Shown: piece after piece, positions 1-8,823 of the stretch | Numbering within the stretch: the stretch's first letter is position 1 | How the letters are laid out: the number at the start of each line of letters is the position of its first letter | From: Verrucomicrobiota bacterium | Lineage (GTDB): Bacteria > Verrucomicrobiota > Verrucomicrobiia > Chthoniobacterales > UBA10450 | Assembly (NCBI GenBank): GCA_003218945.1 | Contig: QHPE01000159.1 | Location: 1-53,903, forward strand | Direction of reading: 5' to 3' | Length of the DNA: 53,903 nt | Notes under the pieces: model-generated | Database searches by the model: none | What the model saw: only the letters and a program-made list of their open reading frames with translations | Told to the model about the DNA's origin: nothing | Program-made: the position numbers and the translations under genes

Positions 1-1
1 T

Positions 2-700
2 GGGCAAGTCCGGCTATTTCGGCACCTGCAGTCTAATCCTGCATTTCGAACGAATTTCAGCTCCGTTCCCACGAATTACGCAATCCCGGCTTCAGCCCGG
101 CGCAACCCGTTTCAAAACGCGCCCGCTGTGCTCATCCTAATTGCGATTAATGTGCTCGCGTTCCTCTTGGAAATATCCGCGGGCGGCTGGAACGATCCCG
201 ACGTGCTGCATCGGATGGGCGCGCTGGAGCCGTACGGGGTCGTCAAAGGCGAATATTGGCGCCTGTTGACCGCCCTTTTTCTCCATGGCGGTTTTCTCCA
301 TCTGGGGTTCAATCTTTTCGCGCTTTACGTTCTCGGACCGCCGCTCGAGCGCGCCATCGGCTCAATCCGGTTCGCCGCATGTTACTTGATTGCGGGACTA
401 GGCTCCAGCGTAGGTGTGGTTGCGTTGACGACGCTCGGCTTCGTTCAGGCCGCTCAGGTGATAGGTGCTTCGGGCTGCATCATGGGAGTGGTCGGCGCGT
501 GGGCCGGGTTTTTACTGCGACATCGCCACGCGCCGTTAGCCAATCAGCGGCTCGGAAACATAGGGCTGATCGTGGCGATCCAGGTCGCCTTCGATCTGTC
601 AACGCCGCAGGTGAGTATGGCCGCGCACATGTGCGGATTGGTCGCTGGATTCTTACTCGGGCTGATCCTCGCCCCCGCGATCTGTAGCCGGGGGCGTTGA
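2..700 (+). CDS. Rhomboid family intramembrane serine protease, probably cut at the window edge
   Basis: Rhomboids cleave transmembrane substrates inside the inner membrane. Numbered from the GTG at 128, the protein has the L1 WR motif (44-45), the HGGFLHLGFN segment with H58 and N62, the nucleophile motif GASG with Ser115, and the partner His167 in AAHMCG, so the Ser/His dyad and oxyanion residues are present. At least six hydrophobic segments can be seen. The frame stays open without a stop back to base 2, and the residues just before 128 (NAPAV) look like a normal lead-in to TM1. The true start is therefore probably outside the window, with GTG 128 as the alternative. The last residues and the stop codon are encoded by a palindromic repeat arm (683-706), so the C-terminus may have been rewritten by that element. 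Confidence 0.88.
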   Translation, partial: GQVRLFRHLQSNPAFRTNFSSVPTNYAIPASARRNPFQNAPAVLILIAINVLAFLLEISAGGWNDPDVLHRMGALEPYGVVKGEYWRLLTALFLHGGFLHLGFNLFALYVLGPPLERAIGSIRFAACYLIAGLGSSVGVVALTTLGFVQAAQVIGASGCIMGVVGAWAGFLLRHRHAPLANQRLGNIGLIVAIQVAFDLSTPQVSMAAHMCGLVAGFLLGLILAPAICSRGR

Positions 701-706
701 CCCCGG
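683..706. repeat. Single arm of the TGTAG palindromic repeat family
   Basis: TGTAG is followed by a hairpin pairing CCGGGG with CCCCGG. The structure matches the other TGTAG-hairpin arms in this window, but no partner arm was found nearby. It supplies the end of the rhomboid reading frame, including the TGA. Confidence 0.6.
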
Positions 707-885
707 CAGAAGTTACTAATTGTCCCAACTCCAAAATCACGCGGAGTAGAACGATCCTCCACTTGCCGGATCAGGTTTTCTTGATTAACTGCCGCTCTGT
801 TCGCTTGGGTATTCGAATGGTAATTTCTGGAACCTGCAATGTTTGGCTCGGGATGAACGGCCCCGGCTAGGGTAGGCTCAAGTAC

Positions 886-3441
886 ATGCCGACTTTTCAA
901 ACCTACAATGTGACGCCGATCCTGCCGGCGCCGCTGGAGCCGCTGCGGGAGATGAGTTTCAACCTTTGGTGGACTTGGGAGCCGGCCGCCCGACGATTGT
1001 TCCGGCAACTCGACCCCGAGCTATGGAACCGCACCAATCATAATCCTGTCCGCATGCTGCAACTTTCACGGCAATCGCGCCTTGAAGAACTTGCACAGGA
1101 CAAGAATTTTTTGCGCGAGCTGAAGCAAGTTTTCCATGACTTTGAGAAATATCTCGGACGCCATGATACCTACGGAAAAACCGGGCCAGGCGCCGAAATT
1201 AAGAATCCCATTGCGTATTTCTCCGCCGAATTTGGTTTTCACGAATCAATTCCGAACTACTCCGGTGGCTTGGGCATTCTCGCCGGCGACCATTGCAAGT
1301 CCGCGAGCGATCTCGATCTCAATTTCGCTGCCATTGGCCTGCTCTACCGACACGGATATTTCCGACAGCAGATCGATAAGGACGGCATTCAGGCCGCGAT
1401 TAATCTGAACCAAAATTTTTATCATTTGCCGATCCGCGAAGTGCGCCATGGCGAAACGAAGCTTCTGGTCTCAGTGCCGATCCTGGATCGGGAAGTTTTC
1501 GCCAGGGTTTGGGAATTGCGAGTCGGCCGGGTAAACGTCTATCTTCTCGACACCGATATTCCTGAGAACAGCGCGGAGGACCGGCTGATCACCGCCGAGC
1601 TTTACGGAGGCGACCTCGAGATGCGGATGCGCCAGGAAATCATGCTCGGCTTCGGCGGTGTCAAAGCGCTCACCGCGCTTGGAATTCAGCCCGACGTGTT
1701 TCACATGAACGAAGGGCACTCTGCGTTTCTGGCGCTGGAGCGGATCCGTGTGAATGTCGTCGAGAGGAAGCTCGACTTTTATTCGGCGCTGCAGGTCGTC
1801 GCGGCCGCGAACGTTTTTACCACGCACACTCCGGTCCCTGCTGGCAATGACTCCTTTTCGCGCGACATGATGCAGAAGTATTTCGGCAAGTTCGCAAAGG
1901 AACTAAACATTCCATTCGACGAGCTGTTCTCATTTGGTCACACCCGTCTCCATCCCGATGAGCCGTTCAATATGACTGTTCTTGCGCTGCGGCTGAGCCG
2001 CCACGCGAATGGTGTCAGCAAATTACACGGCGAAGTGAGCCGGTCACTTTGGAAAGATGTGTGGTCGGGCGTTCCGGTCCACGAAGTACCGGTCACGAGT
2101 ATTACGAATGGCGTGCACACCAAGACCTGGATGGCACCTGAATTTGCTGCGCTTTATCGCAAACACCTCGGCGATTGGGAGGAGCGTCTGACTGAGCCGG
2201 ATTTTTGGCGCGGCGTGATCGACATACCGGACGCGCAACTTTGGGAAACACACCAACAACTCAAATGTCGACTGATCGATTTTGTTCGCGACCGGGAGCG
2301 ACAACGCCGTGAACGCCTGGGCGAATCGCCGGAGTCAATCCGCAGAGTCAATCGAATCCTTGACCCGGAAATTTTGACCATCGGCTTCGCGCGGCGATTC
2401 GCCACGTACAAACGCGGCACGCTTTTATTCGGCGACAAGGAACGATTGAAACGACTGGTGAATGACGTCACGCGGCCGGTGCAATTCATTTTCGCAGGCA
2501 AAGCACATCCGCGTGACGAAGCAGGCAAGGCGCTTATCCAGGAAGTTTACAAATTCAGCCGCGAACTTGGCCTGGAGACTCGCGTCGTATTTCTGGAGGA
2601 CTACGATAGCTACATTGCGCGCCGGCTCGTGCAGGGAGTTGATCTTTGGCTAAACCATCCGCTGCGACCGCTTGAAGCAAGCGGCACCAGCGGGATGAAG
2701 TCGGCCCCAAATGGTGGGATCAACCTGAGCGTGCTCGACGGCTGGTGGCGTGAAGGCTACAACGCCAGCAACGGCTGGGCGGTTGGCGCCGAGATCGACA
2801 GCGGCACTACTGAATTTCAAAATGAAGTGGATGCCAGCAGTCTGTATCACTTGCTCGAGAACCAAATCGTTCCGCTTTATTACGCGAAACCGGACGGAAA
2901 ACTTCCCCTGGCCTGGTTACAACTGATGCGGGAATCGATTCGCAGTGTCACGCCCGTTTTCAACACGCAGCGAATGGTCAAGGAATACACGCAACAACTT
3001 TATGTGCCAGCAGCGCAGGGGTACGAGAACTTTTCTCGTGACGGCTGCGGCGCCGCGACCCAGCTCAGCCAATGGAAAACGAAGATGCGCAAGGACTGGC
3101 CGCAAGTTCAGGTGTCCGACGTGCAGATAGCGAGTAAAGATCGGCCCAGCATTTCAGTCGGCGAATCCCTCCTGATCAGGGCAAACGTGCGCCTGGGCGC
3201 AATCGATCCGCAACATGTCCGCGTAGAAGCCTACCACGGCGAAGTGGATAACGGCGACCTCCACAATCCTAGCGCGACGGTGCTAAATCAAACCAACCAA
3301 GTCGATGGCAACGGCACGTACGTTTACGAAGGCAGCGTTCCCGCGAGCGAAAGCGGCACCTATGGTTTCAGCGTCCGCGTCGTGCCCGTCCACCCCTGCC
3401 TGATGCAGGCGCACGAACTGCGCCTTATCACCTGGTCGTAA
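886..3441 (+). CDS. glgP: Alpha-glucan (glycogen) phosphorylase, GT35
   Basis: Releases glucose 1-phosphate from glycogen or maltodextrin using pyridoxal phosphate; cytoplasmic. The 851-residue protein is the bacterial/archaeal form that starts with a DUF3417-type domain (NLWWTWEP near residue 25). The catalytic part contains HMNEGHSAF, the THTPVPAG loop, TNGVH, and the PLP-lysine motif EASGTSGMK with Lys605. The C-terminal 130 residues have a beta-rich character typical of this subfamily. The ATG at 886 gives the expected N-terminus. The only other glycogen-type enzyme in the window is the GH57 protein at 51285, so the two are not in one operon. The gene is followed by a repeat-rich spacer. 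Confidence 0.95.
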   Translation: MPTFQTYNVTPILPAPLEPLREMSFNLWWTWEPAARRLFRQLDPELWNRTNHNPVRMLQLSRQSRLEELAQDKNFLRELKQVFHDFEKYLGRHDTYGKTGPGAEIKNPIAYFSAEFGFHESIPNYSGGLGILAGDHCKSASDLDLNFAAIGLLYRHGYFRQQIDKDGIQAAINLNQNFYHLPIREVRHGETKLLVSVPILDREVFARVWELRVGRVNVYLLDTDIPENSAEDRLITAELYGGDLEMRMRQEIMLGFGGVKALTALGIQPDVFHMNEGHSAFLALERIRVNVVERKLDFYSALQVVAAANVFTTHTPVPAGNDSFSRDMMQKYFGKFAKELNIPFDELFSFGHTRLHPDEPFNMTVLALRLSRHANGVSKLHGEVSRSLWKDVWSGVPVHEVPVTSITNGVHTKTWMAPEFAALYRKHLGDWEERLTEPDFWRGVIDIPDAQLWETHQQLKCRLIDFVRDRERQRRERLGESPESIRRVNRILDPEILTIGFARRFATYKRGTLLFGDKERLKRLVNDVTRPVQFIFAGKAHPRDEAGKALIQEVYKFSRELGLETRVVFLEDYDSYIARRLVQGVDLWLNHPLRPLEASGTSGMKSAPNGGINLSVLDGWWREGYNASNGWAVGAEIDSGTTEFQNEVDASSLYHLLENQIVPLYYAKPDGKLPLAWLQLMRESIRSVTPVFNTQRMVKEYTQQLYVPAAQGYENFSRDGCGAATQLSQWKTKMRKDWPQVQVSDVQIASKDRPSISVGESLLIRANVRLGAIDPQHVRVEAYHGEVDNGDLHNPSATVLNQTNQVDGNGTYVYEGSVPASESGTYGFSVRVVPVHPCLMQAHELRLITWS

Positions 3442-3805
3442 GGGTATTTTGTAGGGCGTCTGTGTCAGACGCCAATCACATTGGACGAGGTCCGTTTTAA
3501 ACGCTGATCAAATTCCCGACTCGGACTCCGGCCTGCCCTCCATCTCGCTAGTGTTCCCGCGGCTCGATTCTGTGAAACGCCTGGCGTCTGACATAGACGC
3601 CCTACAACATGTGTCTACTCTTGCGTCGCCTACAAGGCGACGGCTACAGAAGCAGCAAGGGCTCCGCGATTTCCCGCTGAGCCCTCGCATTGTCAGGGGA
3701 AGGCGAAGTTTTATGCTTCTGTTATTAAGGCGGACAAGTGACCAACGCCCGGCATTCGCCTGGCCGGCTCAAAATGCTTGAGCCGACCCAGGCAATTAAA
3801 GCCGG
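3442..3805. other. Spacer between convergent genes, rich in palindromic repeats
   Basis: This 364-base gap separates convergently transcribed glgP and the surface protein gene. It holds a complete TGTAG-family element (3450-3606) and another arm-like hairpin (about 3624-3648, GTCGCC with GGCGAC followed by GGCTACA). I see no credible coding frame and no T-run terminator. Confidence 0.6.
3450..3606. repeat. TGTAG-family inverted repeat element, copy with 24-bp arms
   Basis: The left arm (3450-3473) and right arm (3583-3606) are inverted copies of 24 bases with one mismatch. Each arm is itself a hairpin with a short loop (GGCGTCT paired with AGACGCC), bounded outside by TGTAGG or CCTACA. The interior of about 109 bases is not repeated elsewhere in the window. 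Confidence 0.85.
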
Positions 3806-6800
3806 TTACTGCTGACACGACGGGCAGTTGTTGTTACCGTCGCTATCGAAGTGGCTATTAATCGAGTCAATGGCGTTGGTGATGTCGCTCAACGAGGCGG
3901 AGCACGTGCTCTGCCCGGCTAGCGCGCGGTTCGCCAGATACAACAGGCCGGCGACGGTCTGCCCATAGCCGCCGTTACACGTTGAGTTATTCAGCGCGGT
4001 TAGGACACTCGCCGGAATTGAGACACACGAAGGTAGCACGAGATTGGGTAGCGTCGGATCGAGTCGCGTGTTGAGCGTCAGCGCCACTGTCTGGCCCAGC
4101 AATGTGCTCTTCCACTGTCCATTCCCTTGGAGCGGTATCGCCGGATTGGTCTGACAATTGGGACTGGTGCCGCACGCGTTCAGCGTTTGGTCGCCGAAGT
4201 TCGACGGCAAACTAGCCGGTGCGGTGTTCGCGGGTAACCGCGCCAGATGGCAGCTGTTATCGCCGTCCAGGCAGGTTACGGCCGATTGTGTGATAGTCAG
4301 CGACCGCACACCAGGGACGCCGACCACCAGCGAGCCGCCGCTGGCCGGCGATGTCAGTAGTTGCAGTAACCGGGTCGTCGTGTACTTCATGCCGTTATAG
4401 GTGTACTTCCCGCCGGTATTGCCATAGGCGCCCTGGGTTAGCGAGCAGAACTTCGGACATGAGGCTACGGTAATTGAGCTGCTCTTGGTGCAGCCATTGG
4501 CATCTTTGACCGTGACTGTGTGCGAAACAGCCGCGAGACCGGTGAAGGTATAGGACGACGTAGCTACGAAGAAGCTTCCGTTATCGATCTTAAGTTGGTA
4601 CGGTCCGGTGCCGCCACCGAACGTGGCTGTGAGGGATCCATTATTGCTGCTGCTGCAAGCCCCCGCCGCAAGAGTGAGCGTTACTGCTGGAGGCTGAGTC
4701 AGCGTCACAGCTGTGGATGACGTGCAGCCATTGGCGTCTGTTACCGTATACGTGTGTGAACCAACCCCTTGCTGGAAGCTGCCCGTGCCTGTGTAAGGCG
4801 TAGTACCACCCGTGGCACTGATGATTACCGTAGTCGTATCACCATTACATGCGATGGTGCCATGAGTATTGCTGGCTACCAGAACGGCTGGCTCGCTGAT
4901 ATTGCCGCTGACTACTGTACTGCAGCCGTGCGCATCGGTGACCGCGAAGCTAAAAGGACCAGCCGACACACCCATGTGCGCTCCGTCACCAGAATATGGC
5001 GGGGTGCCACCCGCAGCGGTGATGCTTACCGTGGTAGTGCCACCGAAACACAGGATCGGGTCATGACTCTCACTGGCGCTCAGTGCGTCCGGCTCAGTCA
5101 GCGTAACGGTCGTGCTCGACGTGCAGCTATTGGCATCCGTCACCGTGTAAGTGTGCGAACCCACCCCTTGCGTGAAGCTGCCCGTCCCTGTGTAAGGCGC
5201 AGTACCACCCGTGGCACTGATAGTCACCGAAGTTGCCCCGCCATGACAGGCGATCGTGCCATGCGTGTTGCTGACCACCAGGGCGTCAGCCTGGCCAACT
5301 GGCACGCCCGGGGTCGAGCCGGGGCAACTGTGCGCATCGGTAATGCTGGCCGGATAGGTTCCAGAAGCCAGACCGGTGAAGGTTGTGCTGCCGGTCACCC
5401 CGGTGTGGGTAACGCTATTGACTGTGACCGAGTAAGGCGGAGAACCGCCGCTGACTGTGACGGTCACACTGCCATCATTACCGCCGTTGCAACTTGCCGG
5501 GGTGGTCGTTTCAGAGGCCGAGATCGCTGTTGGAATAGTGATGGTCACCGCAGCGCTTGTCTTTTGGCAATCACCACCCGGGCTGCTGTCCTTCACAGTT
5601 ACGGTGTGCGAGCCGCTACCGACATTGTTGTACGTCACAGGTGAGGTACATGACCCAAACGAACCGTTATCGAGTTTGCACTGGTATGGCGCTATGCCGC
5701 CATCGAAGGTTCCAGTAACGGTGCCCAAACCCGTGCTACAATCTGGGTTGGTAGCTGCAGCGTCGGCGACAAACCCGGCGCTGAAGGCGGTCTGAATCGG
5801 TGCGGCCATATCTACCAAGGTTGCCGTATCGGAGGTAGACTCCTTTGTTTTGACCATGACCGTCTTGATCTCAATGCCGGCGCAAGGATCAACGATCGCT
5901 TTGATCAACGCTGTAAGGTCAAGGGACATTTCAACGAATTGGTTTTTCACATACGTTGTGCCGCCAAACGCTCCATACGGCACTGCCACCCCATCTACTG
6001 AAGTAGTGGCGACAAACGCCTTACCGGCTGGAATGCTACTGGTATACTCAACATACGCGAAGCCTCCAGACACCGCCTGCCATCTGTAAATCAGGATTGT
6101 GGCTAGAGAGCCTCCATTACCATACTGTGCCGTCACCAAAAGGTCGCCAACGGTCCTTCCGCCATCAGGTCCAGCCGAGGTGAAGTTGCCGCACGGCGGG
6201 TTAGTGCAGCCCGTAAGAACGTTCCTTGTCAACGTGTTTTGCAAAAGCTCGAAATCGACGTAGGCGTCACCAGTGGTCTTGTATCTATCGGCGGAGGCGG
6301 TGATCCAGCGATCATTATTAGCATCCGTCGAGATATGAACATAGACGTTGTTCATATCCATTTTGTTATTAGCTGCCTGGGTCCACCAGGTCCAGTTCGT
6401 ATTCGGGTCACCGTTGAGCTTGCCGCCGCTAAAAGAATCATCGCAAGCGTTGCCGCAGTTCGCTGGATCTTGGACCCGGTATGTAACGGGCGGGCCATTC
6501 TTGGGGACACCGGTCTCGAATAAAATACCGCCGACACCGCTGCCGCTTGTAGTATCTGACCAATCGGTTATTGGATTGGGACTCGCGCTGGCTCGCAGAT
6601 TGCCGTCGATCTCGAATCCACCCGGGTCACCGTTCGGCGCGGTCCCGGCACCGACAACGTCAGTGAATTGCGTCCAGGCCGTGACAGCTCCCTGTTTCGC
6701 CGTCAAGGTAAAGGCTAAGCCGACATCCTGAGACTGGACGACAAAGTCGGAGTTGGAAATATTTCCGCCCGCATCAGCCATCACAGATGCGTCGAACCGC

Positions 6801-7195
6801 GAGACGTTATTGCTATCATCAATATGCAGTGCGACCGCTTGGTTTGGGGTCCAACTGGAACCGCTAATCACAACGGTTTCGCCCGGCATGTAATCCGATT
6901 TGTCGGTGGTGACAGTTTCCCCGTTCGGTCCGGGCATCTCCATCAAGTTAAACGAAGTGTTCGATTCCCTTTGCCGACCAAGCGATCCAGGCGACGGCGG
7001 CGATGGATTGTTATTACTGGCCAGCGAGGCCTGGGGAAGGCCGCTGTTTTGACCTTGCGACGGTCGTTGCGGCCGCGCAGACCCACCTGGCCGCGCCGCA
7101 AAGGCAGCCAATACTAACAGGGTGCCCGCTAAGCAAAGCAAAAGTAACACGCGGAAGTTAAAGAAGGCTGATTTAGAGGAGGACTTTTTTTTCAT
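3806..7195 (-). CDS. Large secreted surface protein with SprB-like repeats
   Basis: Predicted exported protein of 1129 residues. Residues 1-34 are a lysine-rich start plus a hydrophobic stretch (signal peptide or anchor), followed by a Pro/Gln/Ser-rich linker to about 90. Residues 93-180 look like an Ig-type domain (DYMPGETVVISG). Residues 190-470 form a larger unrecognised domain. About 476-912 hold six SprB-like units of 65-80 residues, each with a cysteine near CNGG or CHGG, an SGGSPPY-type turn and a T(V)TDAN(G)C end. Units near 638-702 and 769-834 are nearly identical. The last 215 residues are Cys-rich and share an architecture with the end of the 11363-12691 product. SprB repeats are known from gliding adhesins; adhesion is inferred here. 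No sorting domain was recognised. It lies downstream of an orphan receiver gene on the same strand. Confidence 0.8.
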   Translation of the reverse strand: MKKKSSSKSAFFNFRVLLLLCLAGTLLVLAAFAARPGGSARPQRPSQGQNSGLPQASLASNNNPSPPSPGSLGRQRESNTSFNLMEMPGPNGETVTTDKSDYMPGETVVISGSSWTPNQAVALHIDDSNNVSRFDASVMADAGGNISNSDFVVQSQDVGLAFTLTAKQGAVTAWTQFTDVVGAGTAPNGDPGGFEIDGNLRASASPNPITDWSDTTSGSGVGGILFETGVPKNGPPVTYRVQDPANCGNACDDSFSGGKLNGDPNTNWTWWTQAANNKMDMNNVYVHISTDANNDRWITASADRYKTTGDAYVDFELLQNTLTRNVLTGCTNPPCGNFTSAGPDGGRTVGDLLVTAQYGNGGSLATILIYRWQAVSGGFAYVEYTSSIPAGKAFVATTSVDGVAVPYGAFGGTTYVKNQFVEMSLDLTALIKAIVDPCAGIEIKTVMVKTKESTSDTATLVDMAAPIQTAFSAGFVADAAATNPDCSTGLGTVTGTFDGGIAPYQCKLDNGSFGSCTSPVTYNNVGSGSHTVTVKDSSPGGDCQKTSAAVTITIPTAISASETTTPASCNGGNDGSVTVTVSGGSPPYSVTVNSVTHTGVTGSTTFTGLASGTYPASITDAHSCPGSTPGVPVGQADALVVSNTHGTIACHGGATSVTISATGGTAPYTGTGSFTQGVGSHTYTVTDANSCTSSTTVTLTEPDALSASESHDPILCFGGTTTVSITAAGGTPPYSGDGAHMGVSAGPFSFAVTDAHGCSTVVSGNISEPAVLVASNTHGTIACNGDTTTVIISATGGTTPYTGTGSFQQGVGSHTYTVTDANGCTSSTAVTLTQPPAVTLTLAAGACSSSNNGSLTATFGGGTGPYQLKIDNGSFFVATSSYTFTGLAAVSHTVTVKDANGCTKSSSITVASCPKFCSLTQGAYGNTGGKYTYNGMKYTTTRLLQLLTSPASGGSLVVGVPGVRSLTITQSAVTCLDGDNSCHLARLPANTAPASLPSNFGDQTLNACGTSPNCQTNPAIPLQGNGQWKSTLLGQTVALTLNTRLDPTLPNLVLPSCVSIPASVLTALNNSTCNGGYGQTVAGLLYLANRALAGQSTCSASLSDITNAIDSINSHFDSDGNNNCPSCQQ
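4690..5283. repeat. Two near-identical coding repeats of about 185 bases
   Basis: Bases about 4690-4873 and 5101-5283 are close direct copies, roughly 410 bases apart, encoding two of the SprB-like units of the surface protein. Shared strings include GTGTAAGGCG and TACCACCCGTGGCACTGAT. The copies differ mostly by scattered substitutions. Recombination between them would change the repeat number. Confidence 0.75.
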
Positions 7196-7328
7196 TGTGA
7201 GGGATTTTTGTTTGTTCTAGAAGCCGTTGCGCCTTCTTCTATTTGGTTGTCTGGGATTCCGGCGGTAGCTGCTGCGATTCGCCCGGAGAAATTTCTCGAT
7301 TTGGGATTGATGTTATTCCTTTGTTGAA

Positions 7329-7727
7329 TTATTTGCCGTTGGAACTTCCTGGTTGAGGGGACGAGGTCGCGGCAGAAATGGCGCCAAGAAGAGTGCGGTC
7401 GAGCACTGGTTTGCGAAGGAAAGCAGACGCGCCGCCCTGCATCGTGCGCTCGCGGGCGTTCGGCAAATCCTGGCCGGTAACAATTATTACAGGGAGCTCT
7501 GCGCATTTCCGGGCGAGATGTGCTTGGACGCTGAACCCGTTCATTTGCGGCATGTGCAGATCGAGAACGACGCAATCCGGCAGTCGTGTATCGAGTGATT
7601 GCAAAAACTCCGAACCGGAGCCGAAGGTCTCCACACTCAGCCCGGCGGAACGCAGTAACCGCATCAGTGCTTTGCGGATCGGTTCTTCGTCGTCAACGAC
7701 AGCGACGTGCGGCTGAGTTTTGGTCAC
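7329..7727 (-). CDS. Single-domain response regulator (receiver only)
   Basis: A CheY-like receiver of 132 residues without an output domain. The acidic pocket VVDDEE (10-15), the phosphoacceptor Asp56 in VVLDLHMP, Thr84 and Lys106 in FLRKP are all present, so it should be phosphorylated. Sequence style is that of the FixJ receiver and resembles the regulator at 8161-8823. It starts with GTG (7727). A single-domain receiver next to a FixL-like kinase could act as a phosphate sink or relay, which is inference. It lies between the FixL/FixJ pair and the large surface protein on the same strand, 133 bases upstream of the latter. Confidence 0.88.
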   Translation of the reverse strand: MTKTQPHVAVVDDEEPIRKALMRLLRSAGLSVETFGSGSEFLQSLDTRLPDCVVLDLHMPQMNGFSVQAHLARKCAELPVIIVTGQDLPNARERTMQGGASAFLRKPVLDRTLLGAISAATSSPQPGSSNGK

Positions 7728-7763
7728 AACAGCACGACAGTAAGGCAGCCGAGGCAGCCCGCG

Positions 7764-7825
7764 GTATTAGACCTTAGTTTGTTATGCCAAAGGCTGTTAT
7801 ACCTAAGGTTACTATACTTTAGTCT
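7764..7825. repeat. Four tandem degenerate 15-16 base repeats, possible regulator sites
   Basis: Units at 7764-7778, 7779-7793, 7794-7809 and 7810-7825 share a core like TTATACCTAAGG. They lie 37-98 bases upstream of the receiver gene start on its promoter side. The regular spacing suggests a cooperative binding region, but no protein can be assigned. Confidence 0.5.
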
Positions 7826-7836
7826 AGCATGGCTCC

Positions 7837-7909
7837 TGTAGCGGCGGTCTGTGACCGCCGAGACATTTTCAGGGCGAGACGGAGTCGGCGCTCATAGAGC
7901 GCCGCTACA
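7837..7909. repeat. TGTAG-family inverted repeat element, 73 bases
   Basis: The left arm TGTAGC is followed by the hairpin GGCGGTC-TGT-GACCGCC. The right arm is the hairpin GGCGCTC-ATA-GAGCGCC followed by GCTACA. The left arm is almost identical to one arm of the copy at 48821-48892. Confidence 0.85.
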
Positions 7910-7972
7910 GTTCAAGACCATTGAGCCGCATGCGGATTGATAACGGCGGGCGGGGGATTTAACACGGCTCCG

Positions 7973-8046
7973 GCCCACTAAACACACGAAATGACACGAA
8001 AAGTTTCGAAGCCGAAATCATTAAGCCCTTCGTGTGTTTCGTGGGC
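7973..8046. repeat. Inverted repeat with 18-base arms
   Basis: Bases 7973-7990 and 8029-8046 are reverse complements with one mismatch (AAACACACGAA against TTCGTGTGTTT). There is no T-run, so it is not a standard intrinsic terminator. It lies 115 bases beyond the stop of the FixJ-like gene. Confidence 0.65.
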
Positions 8047-8160
8047 ACAAGAGGACAAGAAACTGCGGAACGGATAATGTCGCCCGCGAATCACACAGAT
8101 ACACGCGAAAGAAAAATCATTCGCGTTAATTCGCGTCATTTGTGGGCTGGTCCGCCTCTC

Positions 8161-8823
8161 CTAGGCTGCTGATTTCAGCGAATTGGTTCCTCTAATCCCG
8201 CAACGTTCCGTCAGGCGTGCCAACTCTGCGACTGATTGCACCTTCATTTTTGCTATCACGCGGGCGCGATGCATTTTAACTGTTGCTTCCGTGATTCCCA
8301 GGTCGCCGGCAACTTGTTTGTTCAACTTGCCGGTGGCGACATGCTCGAGCACTTCCCGCTCGCGCGGTGTAAGCGTGTCGAGACGCGCACGGATTTCGGA
8401 TAGTTCGGCCTGTTCCCGACGGGCGACAGCGCCTCTTTCAATGGCTGCACGAATAGCCGGAAGCAGATTTTTAGCGTTCACGGGTTTGGTAAGGAAATCA
8501 AACGCGCCGCCTTTCATCGCCTGCACACTCTTCGAAACATCACCGTGGCCGCTGAGGAAAATAATCGGAAGGATACTGCCTCTCTCACCCAGTACAGTTT
8601 GGAGTTGAAGACCATTGAAACCGGGCATCGCCAGATCAAGCACAAGGCAACCCGGCGTGTTCGGATCGTACTGCGCGAGAAATTCCCTGGGCGACTCAAA
8701 GACGGTCACGGCGATGCCGGCCGAACGCAGCAAACGCGAGACAGCTTTTCGTATCGCTGCGTCGTCGTCCACGACAAACACCGTAGGACTGGGAGGAAGA
8801 GACATTAGTTGATCAGTGATCAC
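8161..8823 (-). CDS. FixJ-family response regulator with LuxR-type HTH
   Basis: DNA-binding regulator of 220 residues. The receiver has VVDDD near 17-21, phosphoacceptor Asp63 in VLDLAMP and Lys113 in FLTKP. The C-terminus (about 150-205) is a LuxR/FixJ HTH (LTPREREVL, ITEATVKMHRARV). It is the cognate partner of the kinase at 8820-10811: the kinase TGA overlaps this GTG by four bases, implying translational coupling. An ATG six codons in (8805) is an alternative start. Target genes are not visible; the flanking surface-protein genes are plausible. Confidence 0.92.
   Translation of the reverse strand: MITDQLMSLPPSPTVFVVDDDAAIRKAVSRLLRSAGIAVTVFESPREFLAQYDPNTPGCLVLDLAMPGFNGLQLQTVLGERGSILPIIFLSGHGDVSKSVQAMKGGAFDFLTKPVNAKNLLPAIRAAIERGAVARREQAELSEIRARLDTLTPREREVLEHVATGKLNKQVAGDLGITEATVKMHRARVIAKMKVQSVAELARLTERCGIRGTNSLKSAA

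Larger units (their letters stand above)
7728..8160. other. Repeat-rich intergenic region upstream of the receiver gene
   Basis: This 433-base gap holds four tandem degenerate 15-16 base repeats (7764-7825), a TGTAG-family element (7837-7909) and a longer inverted repeat (7973-8046). Further on (about 8088-8150) there are repeated CGCGAA/TTCGCG strings. No coding frame is credible. Confidence 0.6.

Noticed and set aside
3442-3805. CRISPR array
   Set aside because: The repeats here are inverted hairpin arms, not regularly spaced direct repeats.
4769-5644. Plus-strand open frame of 291 residues
   Set aside because: It is antisense to the SprB-repeat region and its composition is dictated by the repeats.
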